DNA from: Actinoplanes utahensis
GTDB taxonomy: Bacteria; Actinomycetota; Actinomycetes; Mycobacteriales; Micromonosporaceae
DNA: 64,000 nucleotides
Assembly (NCBI RefSeq): GCF_016862455.1
Contig: NZ_BOMZ01000069.1
Coordinates: 1 to 64,000 of the forward strand
Direction: 5' to 3'
This document shows positions 25,544 to 33,889 of the stretch, piece after piece. Below the pieces are notes generated by a model, which was not told the origin of the DNA, ran no database searches, and saw only the letters and a list, made by a program, of their open reading frames with translations. Position numbers and translations under genes: made by a program. Within the stretch, counting starts at the first letter, position 1, and each line of letters starts with the position of its first letter.

Positions 25544-26782
25544 GTGACCGCGAATCCGGAGATCGACAGCATCCTGCAGCGTGGGGCCGACGGTGGGCGG
25601 ATCACGCCCGAGGAGGCGCTGCTGCTCTACACGGAGGCCCCGTTCCACGCGCTGGGCGAGGCGGCCGACGCGGTCCGGCGCCGGCGGCATCCCGACGGCA
25701 TCGTCACCTACCTGATCGACCGGAACATCAACTACACGAACGTCTGCGTGACGGCGTGCAAGTTCTGCGCCTTCTTCCGGGCCCCCAAGCACCAGGAGGG
25801 CTGGGCGCACCCGATCGAGGAGATCCTGCACCGGGCCGGTGAGGCCGTCGACCTCGGCGCCACCCAGGTGATGCTGCAGGGCGGCCACCACCCCGACTTC
25901 GGCGTTGCCTATTACGAGAACCTCTTCTCCTCGGTCAAGCAGGCGTTCCCGCAGCTCGCCATCCATTCGATCGGCCCGAGCGAGATCCTGCACATGGCCA
26001 AGGTCGACGGTGTCTCCATCGAGGAGGCGGTGATCAGGATCAAGGCCGCCGGGCTGGACTCGATCGCCGGGGCCGGCGCCGAGATGCTGCCGGATCGCCC
26101 GCGCAAGGCGATCGCCCCGCTCAAGGAGAGCGGCGCCCGCTGGCTCGAGGTGATGGCCATCGCGCACCGGCACGGTCTGTCCTCCACCGCGACCATGATG
26201 ATGGGTACGGGTGAGACCAACGCCGAGCGCATCGAGCACATCCGGATGATCCGTGACGTGCAGGACCTCGCCGTGGCCAACGGCTACTCCGACGTCCCGG
26301 TCGAGCAGTCGCACCAGGTCGGCGGCTTCCGTGCCTTCATCCCGTGGACGTACCAGCCGGAGAACAACCATCTCAAGGGCCGCACCCAGGCCACCACGAT
26401 GGAGTACCTGCGTTTCATCGCGGTCTCCCGGTTGTTCTTCGACAACGTCTCGCACCTGCAGGCGTCCTGGCTCACCACCGGCAAGGACGTCGGCCAGCTC
26501 TCGCTCCACATGGGTGTCGACGACCTGGGCTCGATCATGCTGGAGGAGAACGTGATCTCCTCGGCCGGCGCGAAGCACCGGTCGAACCTCCAGGAGCTGA
26601 TCACGATGATCCGCACCGCCGACCGGATCCCGGCGTGGCGCGACACCTGGTACAGGCACCTCGCCGTGCACCACACCCCCGCCGACGACCCGACCGATGA
26701 CCGTGTCGTCTCTCACTTCTCATCCATCGCCCTGCCCGGCGGTGGGGTCCGCAAACAGCTCCCGCTGGTCGAAGCGAGCTGA
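25544..26782 (+). CDS. mqnC: Cyclic dehypoxanthinyl futalosine synthase MqnC (radical SAM)
   Basis: Radical SAM enzyme that cyclises dehypoxanthinyl futalosine, the step after MqnB. 412 residues from GTG 25544; the cluster motif is CVTACKFC (Cys68, Cys72, Cys75) in the NYTNVCVTACKFCAF context, followed by QGGHHPDFG and the family's ETNAERIEHI. The upstream in-frame stretch from 25514 lacks similarity. The gene lies divergent to the SNF2 gene and 306 bases before menG. Confidence 0.95.
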   Translation: MTANPEIDSILQRGADGGRITPEEALLLYTEAPFHALGEAADAVRRRRHPDGIVTYLIDRNINYTNVCVTACKFCAFFRAPKHQEGWAHPIEEILHRAGEAVDLGATQVMLQGGHHPDFGVAYYENLFSSVKQAFPQLAIHSIGPSEILHMAKVDGVSIEEAVIRIKAAGLDSIAGAGAEMLPDRPRKAIAPLKESGARWLEVMAIAHRHGLSSTATMMMGTGETNAERIEHIRMIRDVQDLAVANGYSDVPVEQSHQVGGFRAFIPWTYQPENNHLKGRTQATTMEYLRFIAVSRLFFDNVSHLQASWLTTGKDVGQLSLHMGVDDLGSIMLEENVISSAGAKHRSNLQELITMIRTADRIPAWRDTWYRHLAVHHTPADDPTDDRVVSHFSSIALPGGGVRKQLPLVEAS

Positions 26783-27088
26783 AACCCATCCCTTCGGGGG
26801 GTGGCGATCGTCCGTTCGGCCAGGTTCGGGGGGTCAGACCGGTGATGCCGGGTTGCTCCTTCGTAACGAGCCCGGCGGTTGGCTGTACCGGCTCGTTCGC
26901 GCTGGTTACGTTGCCTGGGTAAGGCCGGTGCGGCCTTGGTAACTCGGATACGTCGCCAGTCGCGGTCAGCGTCGGTGACGAGCACTCGGACCCGACCGAC
27001 GACGGTCGTATATATAACGCACAAGGCGCGGGCGGGATGGGTGACCATCCCGCCCGTTCTGTTATCCCGCCGTGGAAAGCTTGGCGCT
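26783..27088 (+). promoter_or_regulatory. mqnC-menG intergenic region: terminator-like hairpins, putative promoter and structured menG leader
   Basis: No gene is seen. In order: a bulged hairpin (26847-26876, GCCGG/CCGGC plus GCTC/GAGC) suitable as the mqnC terminator; a 7-bp hairpin AAGGCCG-gtg-CGGCCTT (26921-26937) enclosed by GTTAC/GTAAC; a 6-bp dyad CGACCG/CGGTCG (26993-27008) directly before TATATATAAC (about 27009-27018), a good -10; and a 12-bp hairpin (27029-27056, loop GTGA) followed by TTCTGTTAT, 32 bases before the menG GTG. The last could attenuate menG. Confidence 0.5.
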
Positions 27089-27784
27089 GTGACGCGCGCA
27101 GATCTGGACAAGCAGCCCCATGAGGTCGCCGAGATGTTCGACGGCGTGGCCCATCGGTACGACCTGACCAACACCGTGATCTCCTTCGGGCAGGACCGCG
27201 GGTGGCGGCAGGCCACCCGGGCCGCTCTGGGTCTGCGGCCGGGTGAGCGGGTCCTCGATGTGGGCGCGGGCACCGGAGTCTCCACCGAGGAGCTGGAGCG
27301 GTCCGGCGCGTTCGCGGTCGGCGCCGACATCTCGGTGGGCATGCTGCGGGCCGGGCGCCGGGTGCGGGCCGAGGTGCCGCTGCTTGCCGGTGACGCTCTG
27401 CGACTGCCGTTCGCCGACGGCGTCTTCGACGCGGTGACGATTTCCCTTGCCCTGCGTAATGTCGTGGACACGGCCGCTGCGCTGCGTGAGTTCGCCAGGG
27501 TCACCCGGCCGGGCGGCCGTCTGGTGGTGTGCGAGTTCAGCCACCCGACCAACAAGGCGTTCCGCACCGTCTACCTGCAGTACCTGATGCGCTCCCTGCC
27601 GGCGGTGGCCCGGGCCGTCTCCAGCAACCCGGAGGCGTACGTGTATCTCATCGAGTCGATCCGCGCCTGGCCCGACCAGCAGGGCCTGGCCGACGTGATC
27701 GCCGGCTCCGGAGTGTGGGACCGGGTGGGCTGGCGGAACCTGACCGGGGGCATCGTCGCGCTGCACCGCGCCACCCGGGTGTAA
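27089..27784 (+). CDS. menG: Demethylmenaquinone methyltransferase (UbiE/MenG family)
   Basis: 231-residue SAM-dependent methyltransferase that adds the C2 methyl group to demethylmenaquinone, the last ring step. It begins MTRADLDKQPHEVAEMFD from GTG 27089, almost identical to known actinobacterial MenG starts, which decides against the longer open frame upstream. Motif I is VLDVGAGTGVS, followed by GDALRLPFADG, and the UbiE landmark CEFSHPTN is present. It follows mqnC and precedes the flavoprotein and nuo genes, consistent with quinone supply to NDH-1. Confidence 0.93.
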   Translation: MTRADLDKQPHEVAEMFDGVAHRYDLTNTVISFGQDRGWRQATRAALGLRPGERVLDVGAGTGVSTEELERSGAFAVGADISVGMLRAGRRVRAEVPLLAGDALRLPFADGVFDAVTISLALRNVVDTAAALREFARVTRPGGRLVVCEFSHPTNKAFRTVYLQYLMRSLPAVARAVSSNPEAYVYLIESIRAWPDQQGLADVIAGSGVWDRVGWRNLTGGIVALHRATRV

Positions 27785-27833
27785 ATCCGTCATTCCGCCT
27801 CCTTGGCGGCGAAAGCGCTGTTTAGCTCGGGTC

Positions 27834-28103
27834 ATGACTGATATCGGACATCTCGATGACCTTGATGACGCCGACATCGACCTCGCGATCGACGAGGGGG
27901 AGGCCGGCGAGCGCCGTGCAACCGAGCTGGCCACCCGTCTGCGGATGGTCGCGGCTCAGGACCCCGATCTTGCGCAGGACCTCGTCGAGAGCTTGATCGT
28001 CGCGCTCGACAAGGCGATGGGCGGCACCATCCGCGACCACCTGGACGGCCCGGCGCTCGGCGTGGCGGACCGGGTCCTACAGGTTCCTGAGCAGGGACGT
28101 TAG
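27834..28103 (+). CDS. Small acidic protein, function unknown
   Basis: 89 residues from ATG 27834, rich in Asp/Glu in the first half (MTDIGHLDDLDDADIDLAID) and helical in the second (LAQDLVESLIVALDKAMGG). Codon use matches genuine genes here (high third-position GC). No ribosome site of note and no recognised domain. It lies between menG and the flavoprotein gene on the same strand. It could be an overpredicted frame. Confidence 0.5.
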   Translation: MTDIGHLDDLDDADIDLAIDEGEAGERRATELATRLRMVAAQDPDLAQDLVESLIVALDKAMGGTIRDHLDGPALGVADRVLQVPEQGR

Positions 28104-28177
28104 GTCTCTCCCAAACATTAGGCTGACCTGAGCGCAAAGATCTTCGATTGTCGGCCTACACTCCGATCGAGGCATGC

Positions 28178-28195
28178 TTGTGAACTAATTCACGA
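28178..28195. promoter_or_regulatory. Probable Rex (redox-sensing repressor) operator
   Basis: TTGTGAA-CTAA-TTCACGA differs from the palindromic Rex operator TTGTGAA-N4-TTCACAA at one base. It lies 28 bases before the GTG of the flavoprotein gene, upstream of nuoA-N. In Streptomyces, Rex senses NADH/NAD+ and controls respiratory operons. A CRP-type site (TGTGA-N6-TCAC) is an alternative reading of the same bases. Confidence 0.65.
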
Positions 28196-28222
28196 GCACG
28201 CGGGCGAGACGGAGGTTGGACC

Positions 28223-29515
28223 GTGAGCGACCACGTAGGTGGACCCGTCGTCGACGAGGCGGACGTGATCGTGGTCGGAGCCGGCCCGGGTGGCTCCGCG
28301 GCGGCCTACCACCTGGCCCGGCACGGCGTGCGCGTGCTGCTCCTGGAGAAGACCGAGTTCCCCCGCGAGAAGGTGTGCGGCGACGGCCTCACTCCGCGCG
28401 CGGTGCGCCAGCTGATCCGGATGGGCATCGACACCTCGGAGAAGGCCGGCTGGCTCCAGAATAGGGGCCTGCGGGTGATCGGCGGTGGCGTTCGGCTCGA
28501 ACTGGACTGGCCCGATCTCGCCACCTTCCCGAACTACGGCCTGGTCCGGACCCGCATGGACTTCGACGACATGCTGGCCCGGCAGGCGGTCGAGGCGGGC
28601 GCGCTGCTGCGTACCGGGGTGAACGTCACCGGGGCGGTGCGCAACGACGACGGGTACGTGATCGGCGTCGAGGCCAAGTCCGGGCCCGGCAAGGAGCCGG
28701 TGGAGTTCCGGGCGCCGTTGGTGATCGCCGCGGACGGCGTCTCCGGCAAGTTCCCGCTCTCCCTGGGGCTGGCCAAGCGCGACGACCGGCCGCTCGGCGT
28801 CGCGGTCCGGCGCTACTACCGTTCGGCGGTCAAGGCCGACGACGACTACCTGGAGTCCTGGCTGGAGCTGCGTAGCGCGCAGGACCCGGGCCGGCTCCTG
28901 CCGGGGTACGGCTGGATCTTCGGCCTGGGTGACGGCCGGGTGAACGTGGGCCTCGGCATCCTGAACTCCTCCGACGCGTTCGGCAAGACGAACTATCGCC
29001 ACCTGCTCACCGACTGGCTGGGCAGCACCCCCGAGGAGTGGGGGCTGCGTGACGAGGCGAACGCGGACGGCCCGACCCTGGGCGCCGCGCTGCCGATGGG
29101 CTTCAACCGGGTGCCGCATTACACCCGTGGAGTGATGCTGGTCGGCGATTCCGGTGGCATGGTCAATCCGATGAACGGCGAGGGCATCGCGTACGCGATG
29201 GAGTCCGGCGAGATGGCGGCCGAGGTGGCCGTCCAGGCCCTGGCCCGCCCGGCCGGCCCCGAGCGCGAGCGCGCGCTGCGGGCGTACCCCGCCGAGTTGA
29301 GTCTCCGGTTCGGTGGTTACTACCGGATCGGTGGGATCTTCGTGAAGCTGATCGGCAATCCGCAGATCATGCGGCTCGCCACGAAGTACGGCATGCCGCA
29401 GCCGCTGCTCATGAAGTTCGTCCTCAAGCTCCTGGCCAACCTCACCGACCCCCGGGGTGGCGACGCCATGGACCGCATCATCAACGGCCTCACCAAGGTG
29501 GCACCCTCCGCCTGA
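28223..29515 (+). CDS. Geranylgeranyl reductase family flavoprotein (candidate menaquinone reductase, MenJ-like)
   Basis: 430 residues from GTG 28223, preceded by GGAGG. The FAD-binding Rossmann motif is VGAGPGGSAAAYHLARHG and the next landmark is EKVCGDGLTPRAV, as in geranylgeranyl reductase and MenJ-type proteins, which saturate one isoprene unit of the menaquinone side chain. The second FAD motif is GVMLVGDSGGMVNPMNGEGI. Position between menG and nuoA supports a quinone role. The candidate Rex site is just upstream. Substrate (menaquinone or another prenyl lipid) is inferred. Confidence 0.85.
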   Translation: MSDHVGGPVVDEADVIVVGAGPGGSAAAYHLARHGVRVLLLEKTEFPREKVCGDGLTPRAVRQLIRMGIDTSEKAGWLQNRGLRVIGGGVRLELDWPDLATFPNYGLVRTRMDFDDMLARQAVEAGALLRTGVNVTGAVRNDDGYVIGVEAKSGPGKEPVEFRAPLVIAADGVSGKFPLSLGLAKRDDRPLGVAVRRYYRSAVKADDDYLESWLELRSAQDPGRLLPGYGWIFGLGDGRVNVGLGILNSSDAFGKTNYRHLLTDWLGSTPEEWGLRDEANADGPTLGAALPMGFNRVPHYTRGVMLVGDSGGMVNPMNGEGIAYAMESGEMAAEVAVQALARPAGPERERALRAYPAELSLRFGGYYRIGGIFVKLIGNPQIMRLATKYGMPQPLLMKFVLKLLANLTDPRGGDAMDRIINGLTKVAPSA

Positions 29516-29575
29516 GTCCTGGAATCAGGCAAATAGGGCACCCCGACCAAAGGACAGCACAACCACAGTAACTAG

Positions 29576-29591
29576 TGTTAAGCGGCTAACA
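29576..29591. promoter_or_regulatory. TGTTA-N6-TAACA palindrome in the nuoA leader
   Basis: TGTTA (29576-29580) and TAACA (29587-29591) form a perfect dyad with 6-base spacer, 17 bases before the nuoA ATG in the 93-base gap after the flavoprotein gene. It is either an operator for a separate nuo promoter or a short leader hairpin. Confidence 0.4.
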
Positions 29592-29608
29592 GTCGTACGG
29601 GAGTAGAC

Positions 29609-29974
29609 ATGACGATCAACCCTTATGTCCCGATCGTCGGGTTGCTGATCCTCGGCGCCCTCTTCGCGTTGTTCTCGGTGTCCGTCGCGCCCATCGTCGG
29701 GCCCAAGCGCTACAACCGCGCGAAACTCGACGCCTACGAGTGCGGTATCGAGCCTGCGCCACAACCGATCGGTGGCGGGCGGTTCCCGGTGAAGTTCTAC
29801 CTGACCGCGATGCTCTTCATCATCTTCGACATCGAAACCATCTTCCTGTACCCGTGGGCCATTCAGTTCGATGCTCTCGGACTGTTCGGGTTCGTGGAGA
29901 TGGTCCTGTTCATCCTCACCGTCTTCATCGCCTACGCGTACGTGTGGCGACGGGGCGGCCTCAACTGGGACTGA
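29609..29974 (+). CDS. nuoA: NADH-quinone oxidoreductase subunit A
   Basis: 121 residues, three transmembrane helices, with the family signature YECGIEP and the KFYLTAMLFIIFDIETIF helix. It is a membrane-arm subunit at the interface with the peripheral arm and the quinone site. ATG 29609 has GGGAG upstream. It is the first gene of a 14-gene nuo operon; nuoB starts 6 bases after its stop. Confidence 0.97.
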   Translation: MTINPYVPIVGLLILGALFALFSVSVAPIVGPKRYNRAKLDAYECGIEPAPQPIGGGRFPVKFYLTAMLFIIFDIETIFLYPWAIQFDALGLFGFVEMVLFILTVFIAYAYVWRRGGLNWD

Positions 29975-29980
29975 TGCGGC

Positions 29981-30652
29981 ATGGGAATCGAAGAGAAGCT
30001 CCCGGCAGGCATTCTGCTGACGAGTGTGGAGAAACTGTCCAACTACGCCCGGAAGTCATCGTTCTGGGGCGCCACCTTCGGCCTCGCCTGTTGTGCCATC
30101 GAGATGATGGCCTCCGGCGGTCCGCATTACGACCTGGGCCGTTGGGGGATGGAGGTCTTCCGCGCCTCGCCCAGACAGGCCGACCTGATGATCGTGGCCG
30201 GCCGGGTCAGTCAGAAGATGGCCCCGGTGGTGCGGCAGATCTACGACCAGATGCCTGAGCCCCGCTCGGTGATCTCGATGGGGGTCTGCGCCTCGTCCGG
30301 CGGGATGTTCAACAACTACGCGATCGTCCAGGGCGTCGATCACATCATCCCGGTCGACATCTATCTGCCGGGCTGTCCGCCGCGACCCGAGATGCTCATC
30401 GACGCGATCCTCAAGATGCGCGAGAAGGTCATGGCGCAGCCACTGGGCCCCAACGGCCGCAAGATGCTCGAAGCTCGGCAGGCCGAGGGCCGAGTTCCGA
30501 CCGTCGCGCCGGGAGCCATGCCGTCGTCCTACCGCGTGGACAAGGTCCGCCGCGCGGAATGGACCCAGGCCGTGAAAGAGGGACGCGAAGAGCAATTGCG
30601 GATCGAGAACTGGATGAAGCTCCAGCCGCATTTGCGGGAGGAACACAAATGA
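29981..30652 (+). CDS. nuoB: NADH-quinone oxidoreductase subunit B
   Basis: 223 residues. It carries the N2 [4Fe-4S] cluster ligands in GLACCAIEMM, GVCASSGGMF and LPGCPPRPE, which pass electrons to quinone. The C-terminus extends ~60 residues beyond a minimal NuoB with a basic tail ending LREEHK. Its stop overlaps nuoC (ATGA at 30649). Confidence 0.97.
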   Translation: MGIEEKLPAGILLTSVEKLSNYARKSSFWGATFGLACCAIEMMASGGPHYDLGRWGMEVFRASPRQADLMIVAGRVSQKMAPVVRQIYDQMPEPRSVISMGVCASSGGMFNNYAIVQGVDHIIPVDIYLPGCPPRPEMLIDAILKMREKVMAQPLGPNGRKMLEARQAEGRVPTVAPGAMPSSYRVDKVRRAEWTQAVKEGREEQLRIENWMKLQPHLREEHK

Positions 30653-31356
30653 GTATTCACCCCGGAACTGAGGGTAACGCTCCGGTCGGTGCCGAATTGG
30701 GTGCCCCGGCGCAGACACCACCCAGCCCCGACAAAGGGATGTTCGGCGTCAAAGGCACCGGCGACGTCTCCGGCTTCGGTCGTCTGGTCCGCCCTCGGCC
30801 TGCTGTTTTTGACAGCCCACGGCCGTACGGCGGGTATTTCGACGACGTCTATGACGCGTTGGAGGAAGCATATCCGGCCTTCTCCGAAGCGATCGAGAAG
30901 GTGGTCGTGGATAGGGCGGAACTCACACTTCACATCCGCCCTGAACGCATCGTCGAGGTGTGTCAGGTAATGCGTGACGACGCCTCGTTGCGGTTCGAGC
31001 TCTGTTCCTCGGTCGACGCGGTCGACTATCTGGGTTCCGACGAGCGCCGATTCCACATCGCTTATCAATTGACTTCGATGACCTATCGCCGCCGGGTGCG
31101 GCTGGAGGTCGCGGTGGCCGACGGCGTCCCCGTCCCGAGCGTCACCCGGGTCTACCCGACCGCCGACTGGCAGGAGCGGGAGATCTACGACATGTTCGGC
31201 GTCGTCTTCGCCGGCCACCCGAACCTCACCCGCATCCTCATGCCGGACGACTGGGAGGGCCACCCCCAGCGCAAGGACTACCCGCTCGGCGGCGTGCCCG
31301 TCGAGTACAAGGGCGCCGAGATTCCGCCTCCCGACCAGCGGAGGGTCTACCAGTGA
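30649..31356 (+). CDS. nuoC: NADH-quinone oxidoreductase subunit C
   Basis: 235 residues from ATG 30649, fixed by the overlap with nuoB. The first ~45 residues are a Pro-rich head; the conserved part ends with the 30-kDa subunit signature EREIYDMFGVVFAGHPNL and MPDDWEGHPQRKDYPLGG. It is separate from NuoD, not fused as in E. coli. Peripheral-arm subunit contacting NuoD. Confidence 0.96.
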   Translation: MSIHPGTEGNAPVGAELGAPAQTPPSPDKGMFGVKGTGDVSGFGRLVRPRPAVFDSPRPYGGYFDDVYDALEEAYPAFSEAIEKVVVDRAELTLHIRPERIVEVCQVMRDDASLRFELCSSVDAVDYLGSDERRFHIAYQLTSMTYRRRVRLEVAVADGVPVPSVTRVYPTADWQEREIYDMFGVVFAGHPNLTRILMPDDWEGHPQRKDYPLGGVPVEYKGAEIPPPDQRRVYQ

Positions 31357-32678
31357 CCACATCTGAGTACGCGACCGAGCGCGAGACCACCGAGGGCCGG
31401 GTCTTCACGGTCACCGGCGGCGACTGGGACGACCTCACCGCCACCGTCGACCCGCTCAGCAACGAGAAGATCGTCGTCAACATGGGCCCGCAGCACCCGT
31501 CCACCCACGGCGTGCTGCGGCTGGTGCTCGAACTCGAGGGCGAGACCGTCACCGAGTGCCGCCCGGTCGTCGGTTACCTGCACACCGGGATCGAGAAGAA
31601 CCTGGAGTACCGCAACTGGACCCAGGGCGTCACGTTCGTGACCCGGATGGACTACCTCTCCAACATGTTCAACGAGGTGGGTTACTGCCTTGCGGTGGAG
31701 AAGCTGCTCGGTATCTCCGATCAGATCACCGAGCGGGCGACCACGATCCGGGTCATGTTCATGGAGCTGCAGCGGATCGCCTCGCACCTGGTCTGGCTGG
31801 CCACCACCGGCATGGAGCTGGGCGCGATCTCGATGATGCTGTACGGCTTCCGCGAGCGGGAGTACATCCTCGACATCTTCGAGGAGACCTCCGGCCTGCG
31901 GATGAACAACGGCTACGTCCGTCCCGGCGGCCTCTCCCAGGACATTCCGGAGTCCGCGGTCCGCAAGATCCGCGACTTCCTGAAGTACCTGCCGAAGAAG
32001 CTCAAGGAGTACGAGGCGATGCTGTCCGGCCAGATCATCTGGCAGCAGCGCACGCAGGGCGTCGCCGTGCTGGACGTGACCGGGTGCCTCTCGCTCGGCA
32101 TCACCGGCCCGGTGCTGCGCTCGGCCGGCCTGCCCTGGGACCTGCGCAAGACCATGCCGTACTGCGGTTACGAGAACTACGAGTTCGACGTGCCGACCGC
32201 GACCACCGCCGACGTCTGGGGCCGTTACCTGGTCCGGATCGCGGAGATCCGGGAGTCGCTCAAGATCGTCGAGCAGGCTCTGGACCGCCTCAAGCCCGGG
32301 CCGATCTGGATCTCGGACAAGAAGATCGCCTGGCCGGCGCAGCTCGCGCTCGGCGTCGACGGGCTGGGGAACTCCCTGGAACACGTCGCCAAGATCATGG
32401 GTCAGTCGATGGAGTCGCTGATCCACCACTTCAAGCTGGTGACCGAGGGCTTCCGGGTGCCGCCCGGCCAAGTCTATGTCGGCATCGAGCACCCGCGTGG
32501 CGAACTCGGCGTCCACGCGGTCTCCGACGGTGGAACCCACCCGTACCGGGTGCACTACCGCGACCCGAGCTTCGTGAACCTCCAGGCCATCCCGGCGATG
32601 GCCGAGGGCGCCCTGCTGGCCGACGTGATCGCCGGCGGCGCCTCGCTGGATCCCGTGATGGGTGGGTGTGACCGATGA
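31353..32678 (+). CDS. nuoD: NADH-quinone oxidoreductase subunit D
   Basis: 441 residues from GTG 31353 (GTGA overlap with nuoC). The 49-kDa subunit signatures are present: NMGPQHPSTHGVLRLVLEL near the start and GYLHTGIEKN; the C-terminus reads DPVMGGCDR, a short variant of the usual DxVMGxxDR. It lines the quinone cavity together with NuoB. Confidence 0.97.
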   Translation: MTTSEYATERETTEGRVFTVTGGDWDDLTATVDPLSNEKIVVNMGPQHPSTHGVLRLVLELEGETVTECRPVVGYLHTGIEKNLEYRNWTQGVTFVTRMDYLSNMFNEVGYCLAVEKLLGISDQITERATTIRVMFMELQRIASHLVWLATTGMELGAISMMLYGFREREYILDIFEETSGLRMNNGYVRPGGLSQDIPESAVRKIRDFLKYLPKKLKEYEAMLSGQIIWQQRTQGVAVLDVTGCLSLGITGPVLRSAGLPWDLRKTMPYCGYENYEFDVPTATTADVWGRYLVRIAEIRESLKIVEQALDRLKPGPIWISDKKIAWPAQLALGVDGLGNSLEHVAKIMGQSMESLIHHFKLVTEGFRVPPGQVYVGIEHPRGELGVHAVSDGGTHPYRVHYRDPSFVNLQAIPAMAEGALLADVIAGGASLDPVMGGCDR

Positions 32679-33889
32679 CAACGGTGGAATTCTCGCCGGC
32701 CGCCGAGCCACTGGCGGCGAAGCTGCTGGAGCCGGCGCGGGAGATCCTCGCCCGCTACCCCGCCGGGCGCGAGCGCTCGGCGCTGCTGCCGCTGCTGCAC
32801 CTGGTGCAGACCGAGGAGGGCCACGTCAGCCCGGCCGGGGTGGCGTTCTGCGCGGACATCCTGGGCATCAACAAGGCCCAGGTCGGCGCGGTCGCGACCT
32901 TCTACACCATGTACAAGCGCCGGCCCACCGGCGAGTACCTGGTCAGCGTCTGCACCAACACCCTGTGCAACGTGCTGGGCGGCCAGGAGGTGTACGACCA
33001 GCTCGTCGAGCACCTCGGCGTCGGCCACGACGAGACCACCGCCGACGGCCGGATCACCCTGGAGCACGCCGAGTGCCTCGCGGCCTGCGACTACGCGCCG
33101 GTGGTGACGGTCAACTACGACTTCACCATCGACCAGGCGACCCCGGAGAGCGCGGTCGAGCTGGTGGAGAACCTGCGCCAGGGCGACCGGCCGACCCCGG
33201 AGCGCGGCGCGCGGATCTGCTCGCTGCGGGAGATGCAGTACCAGCTCGCCGGGTTCGCCGACCCGCGGGACGGCGCGGTCGCCGACGGGGTGGCCGGCGC
33301 GCCGACCCTGCGCGGCGTGCGGCTGGCCCAGGAGCACGGTGTCGCGGTGGCCGGATTCGACCCGGACACCCCGATCACCAAGACCAAACCGGCCCGGAAC
33401 GAGAGCGCGCTCCCGCCCCGGACCGACGCGGCCGACAAGCCGATCGAGGGCAAGCCGGAGGGCCGGATCGCCACCGTCGCCAAGAAGGCGGCGGGCGCGG
33501 TGAAGGCCGCCGCCGGAGCGGTCGCCGAGAAGGTGGACGAGCGGCGGCACAGCGGAAAGGCGGCGGAGCAGGCAGGCGACAACGCCGGCCGCACCACCGA
33601 CACCGGCGACCTCAAGGATCCCGAGGTTCGGACCGCCGAGCGGCGCAATCCCACGATGGACACGCCCGACCGGACCGGTGACGCCGAGGCCACCACACCG
33701 GTCCCGGAGAACCAGGCGGAGGCGGCCGGCGTGGCTGCCAACACGCCCGCGGGTGACGGCAAACCCGCCGGTGACAGTTCCCGCGGCGAACACATCGTCA
33801 GCCAGCGCACGGCCGAGCAGAAGCCGGAAGCCACCGACCCGAACCCCGGATGGCAGAACGTTCCGCGTGTCACCGAGGAGGAGAAGTGA
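32675..33889 (+). CDS. nuoE: NADH-quinone oxidoreductase subunit E with a long disordered C-terminal tail
   Basis: 404 residues, whereas typical NuoE has about 160-180. Residues ~1-175 hold the complete 24-kDa domain with the [2Fe-2S] ligands in CTNTLC and ECLAAC. Residues ~176-240 are a linker seen in other actinobacterial NuoE. The rest (about 240-404) is low complexity, with an Ala/Lys-rich helical piece (TVAKKAAGAVKAAAGAVAEK) and a long Pro/Thr/Asp/Glu stretch. The tail is in frame, ends four bases into nuoF (GTGA) and shows normal codon bias, so it is a real part of the gene. Confidence 0.95.
   Translation: MTTVEFSPAAEPLAAKLLEPAREILARYPAGRERSALLPLLHLVQTEEGHVSPAGVAFCADILGINKAQVGAVATFYTMYKRRPTGEYLVSVCTNTLCNVLGGQEVYDQLVEHLGVGHDETTADGRITLEHAECLAACDYAPVVTVNYDFTIDQATPESAVELVENLRQGDRPTPERGARICSLREMQYQLAGFADPRDGAVADGVAGAPTLRGVRLAQEHGVAVAGFDPDTPITKTKPARNESALPPRTDAADKPIEGKPEGRIATVAKKAAGAVKAAAGAVAEKVDERRHSGKAAEQAGDNAGRTTDTGDLKDPEVRTAERRNPTMDTPDRTGDAEATTPVPENQAEAAGVAANTPAGDGKPAGDSSRGEHIVSQRTAEQKPEATDPNPGWQNVPRVTEEEK

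Noticed and set aside
26783..27088. tRNA or other stable RNA in the mqnC-menG gap
   Set aside because: No cloverleaf or known RNA signature; hairpins fit terminator and leader roles better.
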